The notes under the pieces are model-generated. The model was not told the origin of the DNA. It saw nothing but the letters and a program-made list of their open reading frames with translations, and searched no databases. From an uncultured Paraprevotella sp. (GTDB lineage Bacteria; Bacteroidota; Bacteroidia; Bacteroidales; Bacteroidaceae): DNA of 64,000 nt. The stretch spans positions 60,512 through 124,511 of the forward strand of contig CALULT010000001.1 of the NCBI GenBank assembly GCA_944321565.1, written 5' to 3'. A program made the position numbers and the translations under genes. This document shows positions 40,479 to 49,223 of this stretch, piece after piece (the first letter of the stretch is position 1; each line of letters opens with the position of its first letter).

Positions 40479-40491
40479 ATCCGTATCTTTG
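40459..40491 (+). promoter_or_regulatory. Promoter of the AspT/YidE-type transporter gene
   Basis: TTTG (40459-40462), 21-bp spacer, TATCTTTG (40484-40491). The start codon lies 30 nt further on. Confidence 0.7.
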
Positions 40492-40521
40492 CAACGCACA
40501 TCCATGAGGATATGAATTTTT

Positions 40522-42117
40522 ATGTGGACAGAACTATTGAATTCTTCTTATTTTGCCTTGTTCCTTATTGTGGCTTTGGGCTTTATGCTAGGCCGCATCA
40601 AAGTGCGGGGCATTTCCCTTGATGTTTCGGCGGTCATTTTCATAGCTTTGCTTTTCGGGCATTTTGGCGTTTCCATTCCGAAGGAGCTGGGCAATTTCGG
40701 ATTGGTGCTGTTCATTTTCACCATTGGCATACAGGCCGGCCCCGGTTTTTTCGACTCGTTTCGCACTAAAGGCAAAACTTTGATTTTGATTACATCGCTG
40801 ATTGTCTTGTCTGCCGCGTTGACCGCCGTGGGGGCGAAGTATGCTTTCCGGCTTGACACGTCTGCCGTAGTGGGGCTGATGGCCGGTGCGTTGACCAGTA
40901 CGCCCGGTTTGGCTGCGGCCATAGACTGCACGGGGTCTCCTTTGGCTTCTATCACCTACGGTATTGCATATCCGTTCGGGGTTATTGGGGTGATTCTTTT
41001 TGTCAAGCTATTGCCGCGCCTGTTGCGTGTGGATTTGGAACAGGAAGCGCGCAGGCTGGAGATGGAACGACGGAGCAAATATCCCGAGTTGCAGACTTGC
41101 GTGTTCAGGGTGACGAATCCGCAGGTTTTTGGGCACACTTTGGCGCAATTGAATGTGGGGCGGATGGCTGGTGCCGTGTTTTCGCGGGTGAAATCCGGCG
41201 CACGGATTGTGATTCCCATGGGCGACACGCAGTTGAATGAAGGCGACTACGTGCAAGCCGTCGGAAGCCTGGAGGCACTCGGGCAGTTGGAGGTGTTGCT
41301 GGGCGAACGGCAGGACGGGGAGTTGCCTTTGGTGGAAAGCCAAGACATACAGTCGCTGTTGTTGACGAACAAGGCTATGGTCGGTAAACAAATCGGCGAC
41401 CTGAACCTGCACCAAAATTTCGGTTGTACGGTGACGCGGGTGCGCCGTAGCGGTATCGACCTTGTGCCTTCGCCCGACTTGGCTTTGAAGTTTGGCGACA
41501 AACTGACGGTGGTGGGCGAGAAAGATGGCTTGAACGGGTTGGCCTGCATGCTGGGCAATAATGCCAAGTTGCTTTCCGATACAGACTTCTTTCCCATTGC
41601 GATGGGGATCGTGCTGGGCGTTTTGTTTGGCAAACTGAACCTGTCGTTTGGCGACGGGATGTCTTTTTCTCCGGGATTGACCGGCGGGGTGCTGATTGTG
41701 GCGTTGGTGTTGAGCGCGGTGGGGAAAACCGGGCCGATACTGTGGTCCATGTCCGGCCCTTCCAATCATTTGTTGAGACAGTTGGGGTTATTGCTTTTTT
41801 TGGCAGAGGTCGGGACATCGGCCGGAAAAACGTTGGTTGCCACCTTCCAAGACAACGGCATGTTGCTTTTCGGGGTGGGAGTGACCATCACGTTGGTGCC
41901 CATGCTGGTTTCGGTGTTGGTTGGCCGTTTGGTGTTTAAGATTTCCCTTTTGGACTTGTTGGGGACGATTACGGGCGGAATGACCAGTACGCCCGGACTG
42001 GCCGCCGCCGATTCCATGGTGGACAGCAATATCCCCGGAGTGGCTTACGCCACGGTCTATCCGATCGCCATGGTTTTGCTGATTGTGTGCATTCAGGTCA
42101 TGGCGTTGGTGGTGTAG
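40522..42117 (+). CDS. AspT/YidE-type putative transporter
   Basis: 531 residues with about ten membrane helices in two inverted halves, each carrying the duplication signature (ALTSTPGLAAAID near residue 130, MTSTPGLAAADSM near residue 495). Between them lie two RCK-C/TrkA-C-like cytoplasmic domains (residues ~185-350, e.g. GDYVQAVGSLEALGQL and GDKLTVVGEKDGL). The family includes the aspartate:alanine exchanger AspT and E. coli YidE/YbjL. The substrate is not known. The CorC-like gene follows 37 bp later on the same strand. Confidence 0.9.
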   Translation: MWTELLNSSYFALFLIVALGFMLGRIKVRGISLDVSAVIFIALLFGHFGVSIPKELGNFGLVLFIFTIGIQAGPGFFDSFRTKGKTLILITSLIVLSAALTAVGAKYAFRLDTSAVVGLMAGALTSTPGLAAAIDCTGSPLASITYGIAYPFGVIGVILFVKLLPRLLRVDLEQEARRLEMERRSKYPELQTCVFRVTNPQVFGHTLAQLNVGRMAGAVFSRVKSGARIVIPMGDTQLNEGDYVQAVGSLEALGQLEVLLGERQDGELPLVESQDIQSLLLTNKAMVGKQIGDLNLHQNFGCTVTRVRRSGIDLVPSPDLALKFGDKLTVVGEKDGLNGLACMLGNNAKLLSDTDFFPIAMGIVLGVLFGKLNLSFGDGMSFSPGLTGGVLIVALVLSAVGKTGPILWSMSGPSNHLLRQLGLLLFLAEVGTSAGKTLVATFQDNGMLLFGVGVTITLVPMLVSVLVGRLVFKISLLDLLGTITGGMTSTPGLAAADSMVDSNIPGVAYATVYPIAMVLLIVCIQVMALVV

Positions 42118-42154
42118 GCCGATTTTGTGAGTGAAATATAAAAAAGCGAAAAAT

Positions 42155-43429
42155 ATGAATGAGATTCTTATCATTATTGGTTTGATATTATTGAACGGGA
42201 TGTTTTCCATGTCCGAAGTGGCAATGATTTCCGCGCGCAAGTCGCGCTTGTCCACCGAGGCCAAGAAAGGCAGCAAGGCGGCGCAGAAAGCCCTTGACCT
42301 TTCGGGGAATCCTGACAAGTTTCTTTCCACGGTGCAGATTGGCATCACGCTCATCGGCATCCTCACCGGTATTTATTCCGGCAACCAGATTGCCGTGGAC
42401 TTGACGGATTTGTTGAAGTCGTGCGGCATCTCGGCGGCCTATGCTGCGGTGCTGGCACAGGCCATCATCGTCGTGCTGGTGACTTATTTGACGATTGTGT
42501 TCGGAGAGCTGGTGCCCAAGCGCATCGGATTGAGCGTGGCGGAGTCGGTGGCCAAGCTTATGGCGCGCCCGATGAACGTGCTGGCCATTATCGCCTCGCC
42601 TTTCGTGTGGTTGTTGTCGAAGAGCACCGAACTTATATTCAATCTTTTGGGTATCAGGGAAGAAGACGGCAAGGTGACGGAAGAGGAAATCAAGTCTATC
42701 ATCAAAGAGGGTGCCGAAGAGGGTGCTGTGGAACCGGTGGAACAGAACATCATGCAGCGCGTGTTCCTGCTGGGTGACCTGAAAATCGGCTCCATCATGA
42801 CGCACAAGAATGATGTGGTGTGGCTGGACACGGCCATGAAGGCAGACGACGTGAAAGAAGTGTTGAACAACGACCTGTATGAATCCTATCCTGTAGCCGA
42901 TGGCGACTTGGATCACGTGAAAGGCATGGTTTGGCTGAAGGATTTGGTGATGCGCCTTGGTGACGAGGATTTCGATTTGGCCAAGCTGACGCGTGACGCG
43001 GTGTATTTTCATGAAGGCATGAGCATTTACAAGGTGCTGGAACAGATGAAGGTGAAGAAAATTAGCCGTGCGCTGATTTGTGACGAGTTTGGCGACTTCG
43101 TGGGGATGGTCACACTGAAGGACATCTTCGAAGGCTTGGTGGGCAACATTGACAACGAAGAAGACGAGCCGGAAATCATCAAGCGGGCCAACAATGGAGG
43201 CTGGCTGGTGGATGGACAATGCTCGCTTTATGACTTGTTGTGCTACTTCGATTGCAGCGACATGTATGAGGCTTCGGGGGGATACCACACTTTGGCCGGA
43301 CTGATTCTCGACCGCCTGCAGCGTATCCCGCGTAGCGGTGACACTTTGGAATGGAACGGGTTCACTTTCGAAATCATGGACATGGACGGTGCGCGCATTG
43401 ACAAGGTGCTGGTCACGCGGGACAATTGA
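42155..43429 (+). CDS. CorC/HlyC-type membrane protein with CNNM and CBS domains
   Basis: 424 residues from MNEILIIIGLILLNG; an in-frame Met 24 nt upstream is weaker. Layout: CNNM (DUF21) membrane domain with four helices and the motif FSMSEVAMISARKSRL; two CBS domains (residues ~200-330, IMTHKNDVVWLDTAM and ICDEFGDFVGMVTLKDIFEGLVG); and a C-terminal CorC/HlyC transporter-associated domain (GGYHTLAGLILDRLQRIPRSGDTLEWNGFTFEI). Such proteins are linked to magnesium or cobalt transport and are often annotated hemolysin. Confidence 0.93.
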   Translation: MNEILIIIGLILLNGMFSMSEVAMISARKSRLSTEAKKGSKAAQKALDLSGNPDKFLSTVQIGITLIGILTGIYSGNQIAVDLTDLLKSCGISAAYAAVLAQAIIVVLVTYLTIVFGELVPKRIGLSVAESVAKLMARPMNVLAIIASPFVWLLSKSTELIFNLLGIREEDGKVTEEEIKSIIKEGAEEGAVEPVEQNIMQRVFLLGDLKIGSIMTHKNDVVWLDTAMKADDVKEVLNNDLYESYPVADGDLDHVKGMVWLKDLVMRLGDEDFDLAKLTRDAVYFHEGMSIYKVLEQMKVKKISRALICDEFGDFVGMVTLKDIFEGLVGNIDNEEDEPEIIKRANNGGWLVDGQCSLYDLLCYFDCSDMYEASGGYHTLAGLILDRLQRIPRSGDTLEWNGFTFEIMDMDGARIDKVLVTRDN

Positions 43430-43468
43430 GTCGGAAAGCAATCTTTAACCTAATTATTTCTTGATATC

Positions 43469-45367
43469 ATGAAAACAATGAAACTTCTTTGGTGCGTGTG
43501 GCTATGTTGTTGCGCGTGGACAGTCAGGGCATCCGGAAATTTCACGGGTATCCCGTTGGCGGCGGAGGGCGCATGGTGTTGGTTTGCCGACCCTCGGGCG
43601 TTGCATTATGAAAATGAGAGCGGGACGATAAACGCTTCATACGTGGGATACATTGACGTGCATGGGAACATCCGTGCCGTGCAGGTCGATTTCTTGACGG
43701 GTGAGCGCAGCGAGGTGCTTGTCCGTTCTGCCTTTCAACCTGACGACCATAACAATCCCACGTTCCTGGTGTTGCCGGACGAGCGGGTGCTCATCATCTA
43801 TTCCCGGCACACGGACGAGGCGGCGTTTTATTACCGCGTGTCCCGCAAGCCGGGCGATATCACCATGCTGGGCGAGGAGAAACGTATTGCGACTAACCAC
43901 AACACGACTTATCCTTCGCCTTTCATCTTGAGCGATGACCCTGGGCATTTTTATCTTTGCTGGCGCGGATTGGGATGGCATCCCACGATTGCCCGTTTTA
44001 CCTTGCCGGATGAGTTGGATGACGTGGAGGTGGATTGGGGGCCTTACCAGATGGTGCAGTCCACAGGGGCACGTCCATATGCCAAGTATTGTAGCAATGG
44101 GAAAGACAAGATTTATGTGGCTTACACCACCGGGCATCCGGATAATGAATATCCGAACTGGCTTTATTTTAACGTGGTGGATTTGCAAGCCCGGCGCGAT
44201 GCGGATGGCAGGGTGTCGGTTTCCCCAGTGTTGATGGACGTAAACGGAAAGGAATTGTCCGTCATTGCGGACGGCAAGTTTGAGGTCGGCAAGACGGCCG
44301 GCTACCTGCAACGTTTTCCGGCCACGGTGGTGGATGCGCCTGAAAGGATGCGCGACTGGGTGTGGCAGCTGCATGTCGGCCAAGACGGCATGCCTGCAGT
44401 GGCCATGGTGCGCATCAACGAAACCAAGCGGAAACATGCTTATTATTATGCGCGATGGACGGGGACGGAATGGAGAAAGAGCTTGTTGGCCGAGGCCGCA
44501 GAGCCTTTCCACTCATCTCCTACGGAATATTGTTATGGGGGCGGTGCGGCTATTGACCCCGCGCATCCGGAAACGGTTTATTTGTCCTTGCCGACTGACG
44601 GGGCGCAGGGAAAGGCCGTGCATGAAATTTGGAAATATACGTTGGATGGTGACGGGAATGTGGCCGAGAAAATGCAATTGACAAAAGATTCCGAGCGGAA
44701 CAACGTGCGTCCGTTTATCCTGCCGGATTCGGAAAATTCGCCTTTGAGGGTGGCATGGATGCGTGGCGACTACCAATATTGGATGGTGAACCGGCATTAT
44801 CCGAAAGGGTATCCCACGATGATTTGTTCGGATTGGTGCAAGGCGCAACCGCGCAGTTGGGATGCCCCGAAATATAAGGCTGATTTTGCAGGAAAGCGGA
44901 TGGAACCGGGCGATTATGAAAGCATCGCACTTCCTAAAGGGAAGGGTTTCACAATCTGCTTGGAACTTTCCTTGGACTCCGCTGTATATGGCGGCACGTT
45001 ATTGCGTGGAGGAAATTGGGCGTATGGCATTTCCCGTGCGCGCGCGTATCCTTATATATTAACGGGAGGGGAACGGCATGCGAGCACGAACCGCCTATAC
45101 ACTTCGGATGGTTGGGCACGGCATTCCACCGGGACGCATGGCGACAGTTGGCTTGAACCGTTGGAACGGCTCATCGTGACGTTGGTTTATGACGGGAAAA
45201 TGCTGACGGCCTATCGCAATGGGTTGATTGACCAGCGCATTGAGCCTGTCGGCTTGCAGGGACGTGAAATCCGCATAGGAGGCTACGCAGGCACTTTGGG
45301 GCGTGTGGCGGTTTATGGTTGCGCGTTGTCCCAGGGCGAAGTGTGCGCCGTGTTGGGAGGGTGGTAA
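43469..45367 (+). CDS. Secreted BNR_4-type protein, possible polysaccharide lyase/hydrolase
   Basis: 632 residues. Signal peptide ends at WTVRAS. Residues ~25-440 are a seven-bladed BNR_4-type propeller (AEGAWCWFADPRALHYEN; DDHNNPTFLVLPDERVLIIYSRH; CWRGLGWHPTIARFTL), as in PL24/PL25-like and uncharacterised polysaccharide enzymes. Residues ~470-632 look like a LamG/concanavalin-type beta sandwich (GFTICLELSLDSAVYGGTLLRGG and GREIRIGGYAGTLGRVAVYG) for sugar binding. The active site is not recognisable by eye. It stands alone, with no SusCD pair adjacent. Confidence 0.8.
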   Translation: MKTMKLLWCVWLCCCAWTVRASGNFTGIPLAAEGAWCWFADPRALHYENESGTINASYVGYIDVHGNIRAVQVDFLTGERSEVLVRSAFQPDDHNNPTFLVLPDERVLIIYSRHTDEAAFYYRVSRKPGDITMLGEEKRIATNHNTTYPSPFILSDDPGHFYLCWRGLGWHPTIARFTLPDELDDVEVDWGPYQMVQSTGARPYAKYCSNGKDKIYVAYTTGHPDNEYPNWLYFNVVDLQARRDADGRVSVSPVLMDVNGKELSVIADGKFEVGKTAGYLQRFPATVVDAPERMRDWVWQLHVGQDGMPAVAMVRINETKRKHAYYYARWTGTEWRKSLLAEAAEPFHSSPTEYCYGGGAAIDPAHPETVYLSLPTDGAQGKAVHEIWKYTLDGDGNVAEKMQLTKDSERNNVRPFILPDSENSPLRVAWMRGDYQYWMVNRHYPKGYPTMICSDWCKAQPRSWDAPKYKADFAGKRMEPGDYESIALPKGKGFTICLELSLDSAVYGGTLLRGGNWAYGISRARAYPYILTGGERHASTNRLYTSDGWARHSTGTHGDSWLEPLERLIVTLVYDGKMLTAYRNGLIDQRIEPVGLQGREIRIGGYAGTLGRVAVYGCALSQGEVCAVLGGW

Positions 45368-45374
45368 AAATGCC

Positions 45375-45409
45375 ACGGGGGAGAGAACCGCTGTGGCTCT
45401 CTCCCCCGT
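45375..45409. terminator. Bidirectional terminator between the BNR_4 gene and rpmA
   Basis: ACGGGGGAGAG (45375-45385) pairs with CTCTCCCCCGT. On the plus strand AAGTTTTT follows; on the minus strand GGCATTTTT follows. It serves both converging genes. Confidence 0.85.
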
Positions 45410-45438
45410 TAAGTTTTTAGTGAAACAACGTTCTCGCC

Positions 45439-45714
45439 TTATGCTTCTGCGACAGGTTCTACAGAAACAAGGCTTCTGTCGTGACGACCCATGTAGCAAC
45501 ATTTCTTGAATGTCACCACGCCGTCAACCAAGGCGTAAAGCGTGTGGTCTTTTCCCATGCCCACGTTCGTGCCGGGATAGTGAACCGTTCCGCGCTGGCG
45601 AACGATGATGTTGCCAGCCACACACTTCTGTCCACCGAAAATCTTTACGCCTAATCTTTTGGATTCCGATTCGCGGCCGTTCTTAGAACTACCTACACCT
45701 TTTTTATGTGCCAT
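45439..45714 (-). CDS. rpmA: 50S ribosomal protein L27
   Basis: 91 residues, starting [28 protein letters not shown] (here only its first part matters: AHKKGxGSSxNGRES). Its N-terminal arm reaches the peptidyl-transferase centre. The cleavable N-terminal extension of Firmicutes L27 is absent. The core [19 protein letters not shown] is canonical. It is 19 bp downstream of rplU and co-transcribed. Confidence 0.98.
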   Translation of the reverse strand: MAHKKGVGSSKNGRESESKRLGVKIFGGQKCVAGNIIVRQRGTVHYPGTNVGMGKDHTLYALVDGVVTFKKCCYMGRHDRSLVSVEPVAEA

Positions 45715-45733
45715 TTTCTTCTAACTTTTAGGA

Positions 45734-46051
45734 TTAAGCAATAACTTGTTTGATGGTCAACTCTGTGAACTGCTGGCGGTGGCCATTCAGCTTACGGTAA
45801 CCTTTTCTTCTCTTCTTGTGGAACACCAATACTTTTTCGCCCTTTACCAGCGGGGTGAGCACTTCGCAAACCACTTTCGCACCCTCCACTGTCGGAGCAC
45901 CTACTGTCACATTGCCTTCGTTGTCAACCAACAGGACTTTTTCAAATTCAACAGCCTGGTGTGCTTCGGCTTCAGGGATGCGCTGCACGAACAGCTTCTT
46001 GCCTTCTTCCACCTTGAACTGCTGACCGTTAATTTCTACAATTGCGTACAT
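45734..46051 (-). CDS. rplU: 50S ribosomal protein L21
   Basis: 105 residues: [18 protein letters not shown] at the start and [21 protein letters not shown] near the end are canonical L21 motifs contacting 23S rRNA. First gene of the rplU-rpmA operon, with a full promoter upstream at 46136-46167 and a leader of roughly 77 nt in which a regulatory structure could sit. Confidence 0.98.
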   Translation of the reverse strand: MYAIVEINGQQFKVEEGKKLFVQRIPEAEAHQAVEFEKVLLVDNEGNVTVGAPTVEGAKVVCEVLTPLVKGEKVLVFHKKRRKGYRKLNGHRQQFTELTIKQVIA

Positions 46052-46135
46052 TTTTATGGATTAAACGGGTTTTCTCCATGAGGCGGATGCCGTCGTGGCC
46101 TCGCTTGTTTAAGCCCCAATGGACTAAATCGGCTG

Positions 46136-46167
46136 CAAAATTAGCAAAAACGTGCCACTTGGCCAAA
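46136..46167 (-). promoter_or_regulatory. Promoter of rplU-rpmA
   Basis: Minus-strand TTTG (46164-46167), 20-bp spacer, TAATTTTG (46136-46143). Confidence 0.75.
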
Positions 46168-46218
46168 CTTTTTCTGCTTTTTCTTGATGGATATTTGTGG
46201 ACGGCTGTCTGAAACAGA

Positions 46219-46253
46219 AGCCCCGGCTGCGGGTTGAGACCGTAGCCGGGGCT
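46219..46253 (-). terminator. Terminator of the peptide-utilization operon
   Basis: AGCCCCGGCT (46219-46228) pairs with AGCCGGGGCT (46244-46253) around a 15-base loop, just after the last gene of the operon; TCTGTTTC follows on the minus strand. Confidence 0.75.
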
Positions 46254-46280
46254 GGATGTTTCTTGTTTTCAAAAACAGGA

Positions 46281-47528
46281 TTAGTTCACTCTCGTGAAGT
46301 AGAGGCGGAGCGGCAAAGATTCCGTGTCGCCAAACATCCCGTATTCATCTGTGAGGAAGTCTGTCGGTTCGTAGTCGTCAATAGTGAGTTCCAAAATTTC
46401 CTCATCGTCCACAGTGATGGTGCGGAAACTTACTTCTGCCGCACGAAGCGTGGAATTTGTGGCGGAAAAGTTGACGTTTACTTCTCCGAACTCCAACACG
46501 GTCATGTTGGCATATACGGGGCGCATGCCGCTGTCTTCCTCAATGAGTTTTTCGGCTTCGCCTTTGTAGGTTGCCGTGCAGGAGGTTACGAAGAAGTTTT
46601 TCAGGTCGCCTTGCAAGTCGGGGATGAACTCATAAGTGTTTCCTTCTTCGTCTCCGATGAACGTGATGAGGTCTTCAGCCGTTCCGGTTGGGAATTTGCT
46701 AGTGTCCGAGCCCCACATCGTTGCATAATATTCCAAGTTTTTGATTTCCTTGAAAGCCCACGTGCCATTCGCGCCATAACGGCCAATCAGCTCAATCGTG
46801 ATGGTTTGGTTGCTGCCGAAGGCATAGCCCGATTTTTCAGCCAAACGGAGTACCAGCTTGTCTTTTCCTTCTTCTTTCTTCAGGAACTTGACGGCGATTT
46901 TCCCTTCGTAGTCGTTGGCATCCAAGGTGATGGTTTTGCCGTTGGGGAATTCGAAGTGTGTGCCTTCCACGGCTGTGGAGGTTTCATCGACGGTCACTTC
47001 GAATGTGGTTGCCGCCGGCACTTTGTAACGCAATCCTTCCAAGGTTCCCAGGCTGATGGTATAATTCCCGTTCTCGGTCAACACATCCGTGGCTTTTTCG
47101 AAGGTCATGAACACGGAATTGTTGCTCAGGAGCTGTACGGTGGTGTAGCTCATCGTGCCGGCGCGGTAACCTGCAGGAACTGTTCCCAGGTTAATGGTGA
47201 GCGTTTTTTCTTCGTCTGCAATGTTTTCAATGATACGTGTCAGCCGGATGGTGGCTTCGGTCATGCCGGCTTCCAACACGAACGAGGTGGAAGAGGCAGT
47301 GAAGTCCTGTCCTTCTGTCGCCCCGCTGAATGTCACGGGGATTTCCACCGTGGAGGCGGGAGCCTGGTCGGCCTTGAGTACGATGTCCACAGAGTCATCG
47401 GCCAGTACGTAACGTGCGGCAGCGAAGTTCAGCTGCGGGAGGTTCTGTGTGCCCCCTTCGTCGTCATCGGAACAAGCTGCGAACACGAACGCGAAGGCAG
47501 CCATCATTAGATAAAAAAACTTTTTCAT
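46281..47528 (-). CDS. Surface lipoprotein with Calx-beta-like domains
   Basis: 415 residues. Lipoprotein signal MKKFFYLMMAAFAFVFAACSDDDEGG: Cys19 follows VFAA and is trailed by acidic residues, the usual Bacteroidetes surface-export signal. Residues ~30-130 and ~140-235 look like two Calx-beta-type domains (VEIPVTFSGATEGQDFTASST; FEVTVDETSTAVEGTHFEF), followed by a ~170-residue C-terminal domain (TWAFKEIKNLEYYA ... LPLRLYFTRVN). In this position, after SusC and SusD, such proteins act as extra surface binders for the transported ligand. It is the last gene of the operon; binding specificity is unknown. Confidence 0.85.
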   Translation of the reverse strand: MKKFFYLMMAAFAFVFAACSDDDEGGTQNLPQLNFAAARYVLADDSVDIVLKADQAPASTVEIPVTFSGATEGQDFTASSTSFVLEAGMTEATIRLTRIIENIADEEKTLTINLGTVPAGYRAGTMSYTTVQLLSNNSVFMTFEKATDVLTENGNYTISLGTLEGLRYKVPAATTFEVTVDETSTAVEGTHFEFPNGKTITLDANDYEGKIAVKFLKKEEGKDKLVLRLAEKSGYAFGSNQTITIELIGRYGANGTWAFKEIKNLEYYATMWGSDTSKFPTGTAEDLITFIGDEEGNTYEFIPDLQGDLKNFFVTSCTATYKGEAEKLIEEDSGMRPVYANMTVLEFGEVNVNFSATNSTLRAAEVSFRTITVDDEEILELTIDDYEPTDFLTDEYGMFGDTESLPLRLYFTRVN

Positions 47529-47554
47529 ACGCTTTTTTGTTTAAGTGAAACTTG

Positions 47555-47776
47555 TTATTGAACGGTATTCTCTCTATATTCCGCTTTGATTTTGTCTATT
47601 TCGCTCGTTTCGTCTGCCGTGAGCGGCACGGGAGCCGGCATTTTATAGACTTTGTTGCTGGTGCTGTTTTCGTTGCGTGGCGGCACTTCGTCAATTTCCT
47701 CGCATGCCGCGCATGTGAATCCTGCCCATATCAGGCAACCGACGACTGCCCATTGACAACATTTGTTTTTCTTCAT
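47555..47776 (-). CDS. Small lipoprotein in the SusCD/peptidase operon
   Basis: 73 residues. Signal peptide with lipobox FTCAAC then EEIDEVPP, so it is a lipoprotein with an acidic +2 region. The mature part is only about 50 residues (SNKVYKMPAPVPLTADETSEIDKIKAEYREN). It is placed 20 bp after susD and 26 bp before the Calx-beta lipoprotein gene. No known family recognised; possibly an accessory subunit of the SusCD complex. Confidence 0.75.
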   Translation of the reverse strand: MKKNKCCQWAVVGCLIWAGFTCAACEEIDEVPPRNENSTSNKVYKMPAPVPLTADETSEIDKIKAEYRENTVQ

Positions 47777-47796
47777 GTCTGTACCTCCTTTTTGGG

Positions 47797-49203
47797 TTAG
47801 TTGCTTACGATTTCCGTGTATCCGGGATTTTGTACCAGCCCCGGGATGATTTCGATGTCGTGGATGGGGATGGGATACGTGTACATGTACTTCAGTGTCG
47901 TGTATTTGCGCCCGTCGGCTGCCGTCCAGTATTCCGGCCGGCCGTTCCGCTTTTGCTCGAAGAAGCGGTCTCCTTCCAGGAACAGCTCCTTGCGGCGTTC
48001 GCGCAGGATGGTGGCCATCAGGGGCGTGAGGGCGTTGCCCTCAGCATCCTGGCGGATGATTTCGGAAGGCAACACGTCCGTGAGGTCTTCCATCTTTTGG
48101 TCGGCGTAATTGCTGATGCGGTGGCGGCGCAGGCCGTTGATGGACTGGAGCGCCTTGTCCTCCTGGCCGAGGTGGTAGTAGCATTCGGCCTCCATCAGTT
48201 TGAATTCCGCGCTGCGCATCCCGCAGAAGATGGTCTTGACGGACTGCCGCTTCGTGTTGATCCACAGGCGGTAGCGGATGTCGGTCTTTTTCTCGTCCCC
48301 GATGAATGCGTCCAGGAAGCGGGTGCTCACGGGGCGGTATTGCAGGGTCGTGGAGCTGCTTTCCAGCCCGGTGCTGCCTTGTGTGGAGACGGTGCGGTAG
48401 GCTTTCAGAAGCTGGTTGCCCGCCAGGTCGTAGCTGGTGGTCATCATGGTCTCGTAGGCTTCCCCTTCGAGCAGCGGGTATTTGCCGAGCAGTTCCTGTG
48501 CAATCGGGAGTGCCATGCTCCATTGCCGGGTCCAGAAGTAGAGACGTGCCAGATAGCCTTTCACCACGTCCTCGGTGAAGCGGTAAACCTCTTCGTCCAT
48601 GTGGTAGGCCAAGGAATTTTCCAAGTCGCTCTCAATTTGGTCGATGGTCTGTTGCATGGAGCTGCGCAAGGGCTTTTCCTCCATGTCGAAGGTCATGACC
48701 AGGGGGACGCCCAGTTGGGCGGAGAAGTTGCCGGGCACGGGCGGCTCGCAATAAATGCGGAGCAGCTGGTAGTAGCACACGCCGCGCAGGGCGTAGGCCG
48801 TGGCGCGCACATTGTCGGCCTCTTCCGTGCCGCTTTCCTCCATCTCGCCCAGCACGATGTTGCAGTCGCGGATGGTTTCATACAGGTGCTGGTAGGTTAT
48901 CTCGCAGCCGAGTGAACCGAGGATATCCCCCACATAATTGCGGAGAATGTTGCCGTAGGTTTCCGTGAGGCATGTCTCGAAATCGTCGCCGCAGGCAGCG
49001 TCCCATTCCAGCAGTGCGGATGAGTTGCCCACGATGTCCTCGTCTTCCCCACTGTCGATGTTGTTCAGGTGGTTGTGCATCAGTGCGGAGAATTCTTCCG
49101 CCGTTTTGGGAATCGTGCGGCCGTAGGGCTTGATGTCCAGGTAGTCCGTACACGATGTGAAGAGCACGATGCCGATGCCGGCTAATATATGTTTCGTTTT
49201 CAT
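47797..49203 (-). CDS. SusD/RagB-family surface lipoprotein
   Basis: 468 residues from MKTKHILAGIGIVLFTSC; the open frame extends upstream into the susC gene on the same strand, and the ATG at 49203 is the natural start 20 bp after susC. Lipobox LFTSC, then DYLDIKPYGRTIPKTAEEF as in SusD. Helical TPR-like core with LRGVCYYQLLRIYCEPP and the C-terminal RERRKELFLEGDRFFEQKR and IPIHDIEIIPGLVQNPGY. It forms the lid on the adjacent SusC-like channel and binds ligand outside the cell. Confidence 0.93.
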   Translation of the reverse strand: MKTKHILAGIGIVLFTSCTDYLDIKPYGRTIPKTAEEFSALMHNHLNNIDSGEDEDIVGNSSALLEWDAACGDDFETCLTETYGNILRNYVGDILGSLGCEITYQHLYETIRDCNIVLGEMEESGTEEADNVRATAYALRGVCYYQLLRIYCEPPVPGNFSAQLGVPLVMTFDMEEKPLRSSMQQTIDQIESDLENSLAYHMDEEVYRFTEDVVKGYLARLYFWTRQWSMALPIAQELLGKYPLLEGEAYETMMTTSYDLAGNQLLKAYRTVSTQGSTGLESSSTTLQYRPVSTRFLDAFIGDEKKTDIRYRLWINTKRQSVKTIFCGMRSAEFKLMEAECYYHLGQEDKALQSINGLRRHRISNYADQKMEDLTDVLPSEIIRQDAEGNALTPLMATILRERRKELFLEGDRFFEQKRNGRPEYWTAADGRKYTTLKYMYTYPIPIHDIEIIPGLVQNPGYTEIVSN

Positions 49204-49223
49204 ATCCTTTTCTTTATTATGCG